Source: Isochrysis galbana
Lineage: Eukaryota; Haptophyta; Isochrysidales; Isochrysidaceae
DNA length: 64,000 bases
NCBI GenBank assembly: GCA_018136815.1
Contig: CM030943.1
Location: 297,375 to 361,374, forward strand
Direction: 5' to 3'
Positions 10,231 through 21,570 of this stretch are shown here, piece by piece; the first letter of the stretch is position 1; each line of letters begins with the position of its first letter. The notes under the pieces were generated by a model that saw only the letters and a program-made list of their open reading frames with translations, searched no databases and was not told where the DNA came from. Made by a program: the position numbers and the translations under genes.

Positions 10231-11100
10231 TACCAGCAGTATCTCGAGGCCATCGCCCTCCAACCTGTAAGTGGTTGTACACAAGCGTTCCATATCGAGC
10301 GCGAGAGCCAACTCGATCTGCAGGGTCGATTTCTTCGTGTGCATCACACTGTGCAAGCCCTGCGTGGTGGCACCTCCCACTCCTTGCATGGTGAGTTCAT
10401 GAACAAAGGCCTCGAGCTGACCGAAATGAAGAGCCAAGTCCTTCATGACTTCCCACCTTGACCACCACCTGGTTTTGGAGAAGCTTTTCATGGATTCGCC
10501 CACCATACTCTGCCAAAGGAGGCGAGCCGTCTGCGTGTGCGAGACTAGGGCCAGCCATGAGGTGAGAAACTCTTCGACCACTGCCAGCTGCAGGTGCTCG
10601 CCAGTGTGCTGCAGCGTGTGCGATGTGCAGAGCAGATCCATTTTGTTCACGCACAAGTTGGATAGCAAACGACAAGCGACACCGTTTGTCGCACAGCTGT
10701 CACGAGAGACACCCACAATCTGCTCCATATTCAAATCAAAATCCTTCATGAGGATCTTAGAGACCAGACGGAAGAGACCTGCGCCGTCCATATGTTTCGC
10801 CGTCGTTGACAGGGCTAGCAGGCGATGGCAGATGCACCCAAAGTCAGCTGGGACAAACCTGGCGCAGAGATTCACAGCTTCGCCGAGACGTGTCGTGCCG
10901 TCGAACGAGATGGTCATAAACTGATCTTCCAACTCACTCTTGATTAGATTGACCTCTTTCAGCAAGATCTTCGGAATGAACGCTTTCAAGTTGGAGCTCT
11001 CGGTGAGTGGGTGGCCGGCCAACTCGAACACAGGGCGGAGCTCATCCACCTTAGTGAGGGCTATCCCGCACCGCAGGAACGGGTACCGCCCTCGCGCTCA
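10231..11100 (-). pseudogene. hAT-like transposase fragment
   Basis: The minus-strand frame is open from about 11100 to the junction near 10231. It reads YPFLRCGIALTKVDELRPVF, then FDGTTRLGEAVNLCARF, GVSRDSCATNGVACRLL, LLCTSHTLQHTGEHL and FSKTRWWSRWEVMKDLALHFG. The order of an 'F-D-G-T' block, a D...N block and a C-x-H-x-L block is what I expect of the RNase H-like core of hAT transposases. There is no ATG at the left of the frame (a GTG at 11049 is not a credible start), and the C terminus is cut by the retroelement. No zinc finger is visible. Superfamily assignment is by motif order only. Confidence 0.55.
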
Positions 11101-11248
11101 TGCGCGAGGGACCTGCCACAAGTGCGCGCACAAAGCTCGCCAAATGTGCCGGAGGTGAGAGGTGAACACGCCACACACCAGCACTCCAGATTTCGGATCA
11201 ACAGTTGGCGCGAGCGTGTGGGGCCGGGCCAGGCGGCTAAAAAGTTCC

Positions 11249-11877
11249 GTCCTACATTATAGGACCGCGTCCTACGATTTCGGTATATTTGTAGGACCCT
11301 GAGCTTGAAAGCCACACAACTTTCGAGAGTGAAGGATACGGACTTCCCACCAACTGAAGGATAGTCCCAACTCAGTCTTGAGATCCTTAGCTCCCACTAT
11401 GGCCAAGGCTGTAGACCTCGTCTTGACCGAGCTTTCGGCTCCAGAGTGAACTGAGTACTTCGGCCATCGGAGGCCACCGGGAGCGTCGAGAGTTTTGTTT
11501 TTGCCCCGCAAGAGGCAAAAGCAGCCAAAACTCGCATTGGGCTTCAAAACCAAGCTTGGTCTCCACTGAAGGTCGAAAAGAACCCATGCCAAAGAGCATT
11601 TCATCTCGTGGGAGCAAGTTCTAGGGAGCTCATCATGAGCCTCAAATCGTGTCCTCAGGTGTTTGCGGCAATTCGTAGGACAACGCCGTTTTTTGCCGGG
11701 AAGGCTTCCGCGAGTGGCAAATAACTCATTATGCTTTGATGAGAATGGTGTCTTGAGCCTCTATCTAAGAGGACTCAATGAGGGCAATGAGATGAACACA
11801 GAAACCAAATCCTAGCTCCCAATTCCTAGATTGAACCGTGTCTTCATAGTTCACAACGTCGTCCTACATTGTAGGAC
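11249..11877. repeat. Paired palindromic boxes about 600 bp apart
   Basis: GTCCTACATTATAGGAC at 11249-11265 and GTCCTACATTGTAGGAC at 11861-11877, each followed within a few bases by another GTCCTA. They may be the ends of a small non-autonomous element. The DNA between has no supported gene. Confidence 0.45.
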
Positions 11878-12962
11878 TCGTCCTATAAAGCTGGGTACCT
11901 TTATCCGCAGGAGGCTTTGAGGGGCTCAAGGCAGGTCTTGAATGGCCCGGTCGCGACCGGCCCGCCGCGCTGCATGGGCACTTGAGGAGTTGTACCTCCA
12001 GGAGTCCAAGCGAGCGCTTCTCGACGTCAATCGGGCCGTGGCCCTGGGCGTCGGGCCGGATCGAATCGAGGCATTCCTGCGGTGCGAGGTGCGAGGGGCC
12101 AGGATGGGTCAATACGAGTGTGTGCGACCCTTGAGCACCAGCGTGCTACCTACCCTTGACCACCCACCCTGCTCGCGAGAGCTCTAGGCTCTGCATGGCC
12201 ACCACCTCCAGGCCATTCTTCGGCCGATCGCGCGCGATCGGACGTCGCGGAAGCTCCGCGTTTCTAATAGTGATGCGCCCCACATTCACCATTCCGATTC
12301 CCTCCCGTGAGCGCCCGCCTGAATCTCCCAAAATAGCCCGCCACGCGCGGGGGAAGGGAGGGGGGTCCCTCACCCTCACCGACGCCATTGCCCTTCGTGG
12401 GGCGGGAGGGGGTCGTTCGGAGGGGGGAGGGAGTTGCCGGGGCAGGTAGGGGGTAGGGGGGGACCCTAAGGAATCCTTGGACACCCAGGGGAGGTGGAAA
12501 ATAGTGGTTAAAATGAGTGAGTGACCGGGCTACTTGCTTCTTGCACACTCCCTTCTTGAGATTGCCACAAGTATCACAACAAAGGAACAAAGGAACCCAT
12601 TCCCAAGGCACGGAACATGTTGACAAGAGCACACTAGATGGCATGCCTCAAGTGATGCGCGGCGAGCTCGCTCTCGCTCTCGAAGATCGTCGGCCTTGTC
12701 GCGGGCCTGCACAGTGTAGTTAGTGCCCTTTGTTTAGGCATCTCTGGGCGCGAGGGAGGCTTGGGCTTGGCCGTGGGAGCCATGGGGAACGTTGCGGGCC
12801 GCTTCACGAAGCGGGCCGTTCTACGAGGCTCATGCCTCTATTCTTTTGTCCGCGACGGAGACCGAGGGCGGAGGCGCCGCGGCCGCCGCGGCCGCCGGCG
12901 CCGCCTTCCTCGCCCCCTTCCCCCCCCCCCCCCCCCCCCCCCCTCTCCCACACCCGGCTCGG
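11878..12962. other. Intergenic before the SRR1-like gene
   Basis: No supported gene. A C-run of about 28 nt lies at 12919-12946, 16 bp before the next start codon, like the pyrimidine tract before the reductase gene. Confidence 0.5.
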
Positions 12963-13900
12963 ATGGCGCCAGACCATGAATCTGTGATGCGTGAGGGCGG
13001 GTTCACGATTGTGGGTCGGAGGGGCGGCCGACAGCGTGCGCCCACACATCGCCCGGTGGTCGTGCGAGCGCGATCCAACTCGTCCGTCACTGCAGCGGAG
13101 CTGGCGCCGCTCAGCGAGCGGGTCGATGCGGCTACTGCAGAACTCCGAGGCTCTGCCCTGATGGGCCGCCTGGTTGCTGCACTCGAACAGGTGGTAGAGC
13201 CACAATGTGACCGGCCTACGCCCACAGCGCTTTTCTGCTTGGGGCTCGGCAGCTTTGGGACCGTGGCAGCGCCGCGGTATCAACTTGCCATGGCCCTCCT
13301 GCTCCGAGAAGAGTTGGTAGCAAGGGCAGCGCCGCGAGCCATGAGCCACGCCTCTTTGGGCGGGGAGTGTGCAAACAATGCTTCCGGACATCGAGAAGCA
13401 GCCCCGTCTTTTCGGGGACGATCAACGCATGTGGACCTAGGACGATGCGCTGCTGAATTGCCGTTCTATGCCTACGACCCAGTGTTCGATTCTCTCGAGG
13501 TGGCTTTCCTTCGGTCGAAAGGCTGCGAAGTGCTCGAAGAGAATCTTGAGGGACGGTACGTGGCTTCTGCGAATCACGGGTGCACCCTCTTCTTCATGCC
13601 ACATTGTGGCCGCGAGCTGTACTCCAATTTGCTTCAAGCCAATTGGAGCACCGAGGGTCTCTCACGTTTGCTTGTCCTTGGCAACTCGTTGCATTCGTAC
13701 GCTGGCCGTCCAGGCACCGAGCGCGCGGCATCGTGGAGTGCTCTGTTCCGAGCACTGCCGATTCTGTTAGAGATTGGGGTGGGTGCAGCCGCAGGCGTCA
13801 CGTGCAGTAAGCGGCACGGGTTGAGTTCTTCGGCGTGTATAAAGACTGGCGATGCTGCTGAGCTATTTGCGAATGCCTTCAACAACATGTCTCTCCATGC
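12963..13900 (+). CDS. SRR1-like protein, C terminus lost in an assembly gap
   Basis: ATG 12963 opens MAPDHESVMREGGFTIVGRR, the usual start of the SRR1 domain. Hallmarks follow in order: ALFCLGLGSFGTVAAPRYQL, YDPVFDSLEVAFLRSKGCEV, LFFMPHCGRELYSNLLQANW and LLVLGNSLHSY, then AFNNMSLH just before the N gap at 13901. SRR1 in Arabidopsis affects phytochrome signalling and the clock, and fungal and animal relatives are linked to haem and circadian control; the biochemical activity is unclear. About 310 residues are visible and little should be missing. An upstream ATG at 12792 exists but its sequence is low complexity. Confidence 0.85.
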
Positions 13901-14000
13901 NNNNNNNNNNNNNNNNNNNNNNNNNNNNNNNNNNNNNNNNNNNNNNNNNNNNNNNNNNNNNNNNNNNNNNNNNNNNNNNNNNNNNNNNNNNNNNNNNNNN
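13901..14000. other. Assembly gap, 100 N
   Basis: Exactly 100 N, a conventional placeholder, so the true length is unknown. It cuts the SRR1-like gene. Confidence 1.
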
Positions 14001-14638
14001 AAGGGATACAGCGGGAGGGCCATCCTAGCCTGGTCAAGCAAGAATGCAAAGTCGGCAGCGGTGCGCTGCCCGCCCATTCCTCCCTGCACGCACCCAAGTC
14101 TGCCTCCATACCTCACATTGCATTGCTCTCCCACACGCCCTGCAGTTTTTTCGCAACCTTCGTGTCCTGATCGCTGCTTTTCGCCCAGCGCACGGCCTCA
14201 ACGTCCGAGTGAAATGCAAGTGTCTTCTTGCATTCCTGTGCAGCATGAGGCGCGCATGCGTGCAATGTGACCGGCCGGCGGCCGACGCGCGCATAATGTG
14301 AAGGGACCCGCGTGCGTGAGGCGGTGTGAAGAGGGCGTGCGCTTGCATGGAGGGCGCGTGACTTGTCGATCCCGTTCAGGTAACGAAAGTTTTCGGAGTT
14401 GATTTCAAAAGAAATAGATGAGTAATTAGCGCCCGCGTGGAGTGCCCTCACCAGGGGGGGGGTAGTCACAACGGGGATGATAGAAGTCCCGCGCCTTTGG
14501 TGGGGAGGGGGGGGGGGGAGAGTAGAAGTCACAAGTGTCAGTCAGAGCGGGGACGGTAGAAGTCCCGCACCTTCACACCACGGAGCGCGCGTACCAAAGT
14601 TGATCATGATACCCAGGGTATAAACATGCAGTATAAGA
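14001..14638. repeat. Intergenic with short tandem motif
   Basis: No supported gene after the gap. The motif TAGAAGTCCCGC/GTAGAAGTC recurs near 14487, 14522 and 14560, separated by G-runs. The last 15 bp (14624-14638, ACATGCAGTATAAGA) are the left target-site duplication of the next element. Confidence 0.55.
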
Positions 14639-15390
14639 TTAATTAATTTCTTAATAGTCTCACCGCACACGCGACCGTGCATCCTCTACTTTCTACTCAC
14701 GTAGGAAACTTTCTACACCCCCACTCCCCCGGCCCTTTCCCCCCCGCCATCAGGCGACTCCCCCCGTGCACTACTAGGGGGATAGGGGAAAAGGGCTTAG
14801 ATATGGTCGGTGGCCCGCGCCCCCCCCCGGCGATCCGTTCCCCCCTTCCTCCTATGCCTACCGGGCTGGCGGCGGCCTCGGTCCCGACTTATCCTGTAAA
14901 CAGGTGCGGGACTTACCTATTTTCCGGTGAGCGGAGCTCTCGCTCCGCCCACCCCCTTCTCCGCGCTCTCTCTCCCCTCTCCTGCAGGCACGCGCGATGG
15001 CGCGCCTGCGACAGGCCTGCAGCTGCCCCAGGCGACCCCTGGAGGCTCCTGGAGGCCAGCTCAGGGGGCAGAGGAGGCTGGGGCTGGGCCCTGGCCTCCC
15101 CTGCCTCTCCCTCGCTGGCGCTCCTGTGCCTCAGGGGTCCCCACTCTGCATCTGTCTGCCTGTCGAACAGGGGGGGAGGGGGGGTTGGAGCGATGGGCTG
15201 GCCACGACAGGCCAGGACGCGCGAGGCAGGCAAGTCTGCCAGTGAGAGAGTGGGTCAGCCGGGCAGTGGGCTCCTGGCAAGCCATCAGGCATGTCAGGAG
15301 CATGGGTGGTTCCTCCCCCATGGCAGGGGAGGAGTGGAGAGAGGGGGGGGCTCGTGCCCCCCCATGGGGCAACCAAGTATAAACTTAGTG
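14639..15390 (-). mobile_element. Complete short non-autonomous retroelement, 752 bp
   Basis: Flanked by an exact 15-bp duplication ACATGCAGTATAAGA (14624-14638 and 15391-15405). On the minus strand it starts with one base and then hairpin arms ACTAAGT/ACTTGGT (15389-15372), ATG at 15365 (MGGHEPPPLSTPPLPWG), a CAG/CTCC-rich body, and a 3' UTR with GGTAAGT and CTAGTAGTGCACGGG blocks. It ends GTGAGACTATTAAG and AT-rich sequence. No reverse transcriptase is encoded, so it depends on a LINE in trans. Confidence 0.88.
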
Positions 15391-15405
15391 ACATGCAGTA
15401 TAAGA

Positions 15406-15700
15406 GAGATATCTTCACGAGGCACGTGTGATGAGTTGCAATCACCTATGTGCACGCCGTGCATGCGCACGGCGCGATGTGCATCGGTTCCCCCGCGGGG
15501 ACGCCGTGCGTGCGCATGCGGACTTTTCTCTGTCACACAACTACGTAAACATCCAATACAAGAGAGATTTCTCACGGGACCGTGTGTGATGAGTTGCAAT
15601 CACCCATGTGCACGCCGTGCACGCGCACAGCGCGATGTGCATCGGTTCCCCCCGCGGGATCGCCGTGCGTGCGCATAACAACTTTTTCTCCCTATGAAGG
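15406..15700 (+). repeat. Tandem repeat, unit about 168 bp
   Basis: Two copies of GTGATGAGTTGCAATCAC followed by a TGTGCACGCCGTGCA block and CATCGGTTCCCCC start at 15428 and 15596. The same family occurs inverted at 42140-42320. The retroelement to the left inserted into its flank. Confidence 0.75.
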
Positions 15701-15847
15701 TGCACGCCGTGCGTTCACCCTTGAGTGATCCTCGCGCGCGCTTCTGCGGCGCGGCAGTGGTCGCGGCCCGTTGGCCGGCGCGGCGGGGGTGGCGGCAGGG
15801 GAGGAGGGGAGCGGCGCGCGCTCCATGACCCTATCATTACTGATAGT
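15692..15847 (-). mobile_element. Retroelement 5' end, hairpin type CTATCA
   Basis: The minus strand carries arms CTATCA/TGATAG (15846-15831), GGTC, and ATG at 15826. It opens MERAPLPSSPAATPAAP and continues as a 44-codon ORF ending in the neighbouring repeat. The start MERAP matches other members. 3' truncated. Confidence 0.65.
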
Positions 15848-16564
15848 TGCCCGGCTCCCATTCTAACTCCCCACAAGTTAAAATGAGAAATGAGGAAAAA
15901 CCCATTGATTGAGGCGTGGGCGCCGAGCGAGCGGGGGGCGCGCGTGCGCTCGTCGAGCGAGCTGGCGAAGGCGCACGCGGGGCTGGTGCGCGCACGGCGC
16001 TGGCGGCCCTCGCCCTGTGGGGCCAGTCGCTGAGCCCGATCCGCTCGGTGGGTGCGGAGCAACGTCGCCTGTGCACGCACTGGATGCACGAGCGGTCGCG
16101 GCGCGGCAACTTTCAACTTTGGCGCCGGGCAGCTGCCCGTGCCGGAGACGCACCTGAAGCTGGTGGTCGGCTTCGGGTATCACCGGCGGTGGGAAGGGAT
16201 GCCGGAGGGCGTGCGGTTCCTTCCCCACGGGATGCGCGAGGACGAAGGGTACGGCCTGACGCTGGACGTGCACGTGCAGGAGACGTCGGGCAAGGAGTTG
16301 GCCAACTCGGCGATTGGCGGCGTGGCTCTGGCTCTGGACGCCGCCAATCGGCTTCCCCCATGGGTACGTGGAGTTGGGAGGCGACCGCAACCCCCTGTCC
16401 CTTGTGACTATGAGTGACCATAGATAGTGCATAGTGCTATTATTAATGAGGTAGAGGTGGAGCCGCTCATCAACGGCTTCCGTGAAGGCATCCATTCAAA
16501 GCTAAAAGATACTTGGGCGGCTGACCGTGAGCCAGCCTGGGATCCACATGAAACAGAGCACATC
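15848..16564 (+). CDS. Possible multi-exon gene fragment, unrecognised
   Basis: Two stretches look coding. One frame ending about 16370 reads LPVPETHLKLVVGFGYHRRW, then GVRFLPHGMREDEGYGLTLD, then GKELANSAIGGVALALDAAN. Another at 16450-16561 reads VEPLINGFREGIHSKLKDTW and ends DPHETEHI|GTAAGT, a good donor site. I cannot find the following exon or a family. It may be an eroded gene or part of a transposon. Confidence 0.3.
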
Positions 16565-16944
16565 GTAAGTTAACTGATGATCACGATTTGACTAGTGAAT
16601 GGAATCGAATAGTCCATCAGCCATCAGAGAAAGCATATGCATGTGCACAACACATAATGGCACCATAGAAATTCCGCATCGAGGCGATGCTCAAGGTGCA
16701 CACACACTTGAGTAAACTCAACAGTCCGATAGGGAACCCGGTGTGGGCAGATGAACACAAAATGACGACACACATAGTGTTAAGTTGTGCGAAATGAAAT
16801 TCATGAGCAGCAAGAAATTACAACTGGTCGGAGAGCGACGAGACAGGGAAAAGTAGGGCACTATCCGGCAACACAACATATGGTGAACATGAATGCGTTG
16901 AAAATGCGAGTTCGGATCGGCGGAAGCCATCGAAAATGCATCAC

Positions 16945-17448
16945 TCACCATGGGACAGCAGCCAACCTGTTCTGATCTGCAAATGCGTTTTGTCGGCATA
17001 CGAGTGGTGGCATCTCACTGAGCCACTCAGCCTCCACCTCGGCTGTGCTTTGCCTGCGGTGAATGCGAGGCGCGGCAAAAGCTTCGGGGTGATCGTCCTC
17101 GTCACCAGCGAGATCACCAATCACTGTAATAGACCGGTAAACAGGTGGCCCCTCAAAGTCATCAAAAGCAAGCGCACGATCGAATGAGCCAGCTAGCTCA
17201 ACGCTTGCCGCCAGCTCGTCGCGCTCCCAAGCTGCTGCTCGGATATCCAGCTCCTCGTTGTCATCGTGGATAGTCCAGCCCCGGCCCTCGTCCTCCTCAT
17301 GATCTACATCGCTCGCAACACTGACGCGAGAATTGAAGTCCTCTCGCAGCCCCCGAATCCACTCATTGTGCTGGTGGAAGGAGCGTGAGGCGTCGATGTC
17401 GTGCGCGTTGGCATCGTGGGCAGAGACGCGATAGTGATCCATGCCCAT
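16945..17448 (-). CDS. Hypothetical acidic protein
   Basis: From ATG 17448, 167 residues beginning MGMDHYRVSAHDANAHDI. The protein is rich in Asp/Glu and His with no membrane helix (for example VASDVDHEEDEGRGWTIHDD). An in-frame upstream extension to 17673 is proline-rich low complexity and unlikely to be translated. No family is recognised. Composition argues for a real, probably disordered protein, but it could be one exon of a longer gene. Confidence 0.4.
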   Translation of the reverse strand: MGMDHYRVSAHDANAHDIDASRSFHQHNEWIRGLREDFNSRVSVASDVDHEEDEGRGWTIHDDNEELDIRAAAWERDELAASVELAGSFDRALAFDDFEGPPVYRSITVIGDLAGDEDDHPEAFAAPRIHRRQSTAEVEAEWLSEMPPLVCRQNAFADQNRLAAVPW

Positions 17449-19879
17449 GTCGCCGTCTTGTGGATGAAGCGAAAACGTTGCGAAGGGGGGAGGGGGCGAG
17501 AGAGGCCGTGGGAAGAGAAAGGGGGGAAGGCGAGGAAGGTGCGTGAGGAGGGCCTTGCAGGGGAGAAAGGCGGAGAGGAGAGGGGCGCGGGGGAGCGCCG
17601 GGGGGGTGGGGGGGGGGCGCGGAAGGTGGGTGGGTTCTGGGCGGGCGGGCAGCCGCGGGGGAACGGGTGTCACGACCTTAATGGAGCCTAGAAGGTTCTA
17701 CACGACCCCCCCCCCCCCCTCCCCCCCCCCCCGGCACGAGGTCAGCCAACGACTGTTTTCTCGAATCTCCCGGACAAAAGAGAGCAACCGATGGCCGCCC
17801 CGCCCTCCGCCGCTTCCGCCGCCGCCGCCGTCCCCCTCGTCGGCGGCGCTCGCTCCTCTCTCCCTGTGGTGGCTCTTCTCCTCGCCTCGTCGCCTCGTCG
17901 CGACCGGGACCGGGCCTTGCGGCGACACATATCATTCTCCCATCCATCTGATACCCAACTGACCGCAACGCGCACATGCTGCCTGCACGTCCGCACGTCC
18001 GCCTGACGCTAAAGACTCTAGGAATGCCGCTACTCCTACTCGTGTGCTACTAGACTACTCCCCACTCACAACTTCGTCGCCCTCGCCCCTCACTCATTCC
18101 CCGTTCCCTTTCCGCATCCGCCCCTCATTCCTTTGTCTTCGTATGATGGGTATGCCCCATATGATATGCCGTAGGAGTATGCGCTACTTTGGGCCATGCC
18201 GGGGGAGGGGGCTGGGACGGACCCCTTGGAAAAAAGCCTTCTTTGAAGATGCCGGCTATGTACTATGTATGGCCACTAGCTACTAGTACTAGAAGGGCGA
18301 ACCAAGAGGGTTTTTATTAGGGGTAAAAATACCGTCTACCGTCTCAGAGTTTTTAAATTCATCTTCTTAATTTTCCAAACCCCGCTAGACGGACATGCTT
18401 GACTGTAGTAGGGACAAAAAGAGCACATGGGGAGCACAAACAGCACACCCCAAAGTGATGCCCCCCTCACAGGATCATCAGGTTCAGGAGACCATGAAAC
18501 TCATTGGCTGCGTCCTCCTCCTCCTCATTGCGCGCGCCTCGCGCGCGCGAGGCACGGTCGGGGTTAGGGTTGGGGTTGAACATGGGGATTGAGGAGAGGA
18601 AGGAAGGGGTGGAGCGGGAGCGCGGGAGCGCGCGGCCGGAGAAGAGGGTGGAGCGTCGCAGCGTCGCGCAAGTGGCGCAGGGAGAGGCCCCCCACCGGTA
18701 TCACTGTTTTTTGGACTGTTTTTGGCTGTGTTTCTATGAAAGCCAAAAACAGCCTGTTTTTGCTGTGTTAGGAAACCTTCTGGCTGTGTTTCCCACCTAG
18801 GATCCCTTCTTTCGCCGCTACGCGGCAGGGTGTGGGTGTGGATGGCATTTTACCCACCCGAACATGAGGCTACCTGTAATTAGTATGAATCGTCAGTAAA
18901 GTAGGAATAAACGACGCGAGGCGGCAGCGAGAGAGCACGGAGAGCGTGGCGCGCCGGGCGCTGATGCCGGCGTTCTTCGGTGTTTTGTCATGGCGGCTAC
19001 TTCTCATCGGGCTGTGCGCTCGAGCACTGGGGGAGGTCAGATTTGACGCGGTACAATCCACCCGCGGCATTCAGCACTCGAAGATCCAGCCTATTCTTTC
19101 TGACGATTTTGTTGTCGCTTGCATCATGATCATGTTCCTTTTGTTGTTTTGCTTTGGGAAGCAATAGGCAACCCCAGGGCCATGGAATGCATCGTCTGGT
19201 AAGAGCTGCCAGCAGTTCTCATCCGAGATGTCAATGTTCCACATCTAGATCAGCAGTACCATGTTGCACACTGTTGTGCATGAGACGTCTTCGCCTGTCC
19301 TACAGGTGTCAAACCTATCATCCTCAGTGGCGAGAGGCCTCCCACAATCCTTGCATTGAGTAGAGTGTGCGCAATGGCCCTGTGAGTAGACTCGCAGCTA
19401 GGGGAATCGTCCCGTTCTCCCCCGTCCTCCATCTTCCCCCCTCGTCTCCCTCTTTCGTTCCTCGCTCCCTCCCCCTCGCTCCCTCCCCCTCGCTCCCTCC
19501 CCCTCCCCCTTTCTTCATTCTCACCTCTTTCACTGACTCACTCTCTCTCCCTCGTATGACGAAGATAGAGGGAGGTTGAGAAAGGGATAGAGATCAGAGA
19601 GGAACGATAAAACATCAACTATGAGACATGGAGTGTCAAAGGAAGCAGTGTGAAAACAGACGACACTATCTAGGATGATGATGATCAGCTGATGGCCCCG
19701 CGTAGAAATCTCAGCCCATCTTGACCAATCCCCTACGCACTGCTGTCGCTTCACTGGATCGTAGGGACACAAGGACCACCCTCAATGTTCATGAGCCAAA
19801 ATGCAATGAGATTGCGAGGGGGTGAACAAAGAGTGAATCCCAACACCAAGGGCAAAAGGTTGATTGCTAGTACAAGTAC
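17449..19879. other. Intergenic, low complexity
   Basis: No supported gene. It contains C-runs at about 17706-17732, GCC-rich triplets at about 17800-17850, a GGCTGTTTTTGG-type short repeat at 18710-18795 (also near 30135-30175) and CT-rich sequence at 19420-19530. Confidence 0.5.
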
Positions 19880-20476
19880 TCGCTACTAGAGGTGGGGGAG
19901 GCTGGGTGAAAAAAAAATCAGGCAGATCGGGAGGCCCAATTTTTTTATCATGAGACGGGGGGAAGATTTCCCCCTCCTCTCTCCCCTCGCGAATCCGAAT
20001 CCGAGGCCGAGCGATGGCGACCGACCCGCCTGACAGGCCGACCTTTGCCGCGAGCCAGCGAGCAGAGGGCGGCGGCGATCGGTCGCACTTGTGCCCGTGG
20101 AGTTCGATCCCAATGGTCACCGGGCACCGGAAGACAGCCTCACTAGTCGTTCGCGCCATCACATTCTGCCATTTTTTTTCATTTACCTGCCCACGCCACA
20201 TGGCCCCCTGCCCTGCCACACACCACACACCCACACACCACTTCCAGCCCCAGCCTGAGGAGGATGACGCCGAGCTGCCTACGCGCTCCTACGCGCAGAA
20301 ACCCATCCACACTATCGGTACGCCTCCTCCCAGCCCCTGTGGCTACCCACCCGCGCGCTCGGGAATCGTGGCGAGCATTGCCACACAGCCCTCTCCACGC
20401 GCTGTGCTGCCACATGTGCTGCCACCGCAGGGCCTCATGTGCCATCTACCGATGCGGTCACCAAGTGCATCGTGTG
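19880..20476 (+). CDS. Member of the duplicated MATDPPDRPTF ORF family, copy 1
   Basis: The ORF starts at ATG 20014 with MATDPPDRPTFAASQRAEGG and shares FTCPR, HHFQPQPEEDD, LPTRSYAQ, ARSGIVASIA and LCHLP-type blocks with copy 2 at 33665-34256. About 130 bp upstream of the ATG is also conserved (GGTGGGGGA, GGTTGAAAAAAAA and GGGGAAGATTT-type blocks), so the duplicated unit includes the leader. The homology ends near 20476, where a palindromic repeat replaces it. No known domain. Probably the N terminus of a mobile-element protein or a duplicated gene. Confidence 0.5.
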
Positions 20477-20545
20477 CAGAGACCTCAATATAAACATACA
20501 AAGGTTAGAATGAGCATCCACGATGCATGAGATGGATGTGTCCAT
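20477..20545 (-). repeat. Short repeat matching 61075-61155 inverted
   Basis: GCAGAGACCTCA, GGTTAGAATGAGCATCCACG and ATGCATGAGATGGATG are found in the same order on the opposite strand at 61075-61155. It truncates the MATDPPDRPTF copy. Confidence 0.7.
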
Positions 20546-21074
20546 AATACTCCCCCCTCCCCTCCCTCCTCCCTCTTCCTCCTTTCTTCCCCGCCGCTCG
20601 GGCCCATGGCGCGCGCCTGCGACCCACCTTCCACATTCAGGTCCCCAGCCAGGTGGCCTGCAGGGGCATGGGAGCACAGCTCAGGTGGCAGGTGAGGCTG
20701 GGCCCTGGCCCCTCCTGCCTCTCCCTCGCTGGCTCTCTCGCCCCTGAAGGTCGACTGGAGCTGGCTGGGGGGTCCTGATCAGGGGGCCCAGGTGGAGGCG
20801 AGGGGGCGAGGGGGTGGTCAGAGAGATGGGGCAGATGGGCCGGTCGCCGGTCAGCGTCAGCGTATCAGCGTGGGCTGGGGCGTGGGTTGCTATGCCCAAG
20901 TCTCAGGGAGAGTCTGAGTAGATGGGGTGAGTCCCCCCTGCCTGCCAAGTGGCGGCACTGGGGGGTGCGATGGTTCTCGCCCCCCATGAAGGGAGTCGAG
21001 AGAGTGGGGAGGGGGGGGGGGCGCGAGGCCCCCCTCCATGGTCCATGGCGATCAATCATACTACCAAGATTAAT
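20546..21074 (-). mobile_element. Short retroelement derivative, hairpin type ATC/GAT
   Basis: The minus strand has arms ATTAATC and GATTGAT (21074-21051) with a 10-nt loop, CGCC, then ATG 21046. A second ATG is nearby. The GGASRPPPLPTLSTPFMGG-like start resembles the 35192 start (GGLAPPPLSRLPSWGA). The body matches the 35400-35600 region. Confidence 0.65.
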
Positions 21075-21206
21075 GCGAAGCAAAGACAACGGAAGGATGA
21101 AGGGGGAAGGGAAAATGAGGAGGAGCGAAGGGACTCAAGGGCGATGCTGTTAGGGAGGTATTGGACGCCGCCGGATTCGTAGTAGGTGTTTAATCCAGAA
21201 TCTTAG
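21075..21206 (+). repeat. Family B retroelement 3' tail, plus orientation
   Basis: GGATGAAGGGGGAAGGG and GTAGGTGTTTAATCCAGAATC match tails at 43430-43605 and 61210-61380. It abuts the antisense element on its left. Confidence 0.6.
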
Positions 21207-21570
21207 AACTATCAGTAAAAGTGATAGGGTCATGGGGGTCCCGTGCCCCCCCCCCCTCCATCCCAGACACCCCCTGGGTGGCCCTGCACACTCAACCTCA
21301 GCCCCTGCCTGCTGGCAGGGGCTGAGCTGACATCACTCTGGCCCAGACCCTCGCCGAGCGCGCGCCGCGCGCCGCACGCACTCGCCTGCACTGGCCCTCG
21401 CTCGTACTGACCCCCTCTCCACCACTGAGCCTCAGACCACCTGAGCCGACAGGAAGGCACCCAGGGCCAGCGAGGCCAGCGAGGGAGAGGCAGGCATCGC
21501 ACGCCCGTAGGAGAACGAAGAGAACGACGAAAAGAGCACGACAAAAAAACGACACGATCTGACACACAAA
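21207..21570 (+). mobile_element. Retroelement 5' end, hairpin type CTATCA
   Basis: Arms CTATCA (21209-21214) and TGATAG (21222-21227), GGTC, ATG at 21232 opening MGVPCPPPPSIPDTP. It begins directly after the family B tail. Downstream is C-rich and shows no reverse transcriptase. Confidence 0.6.
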
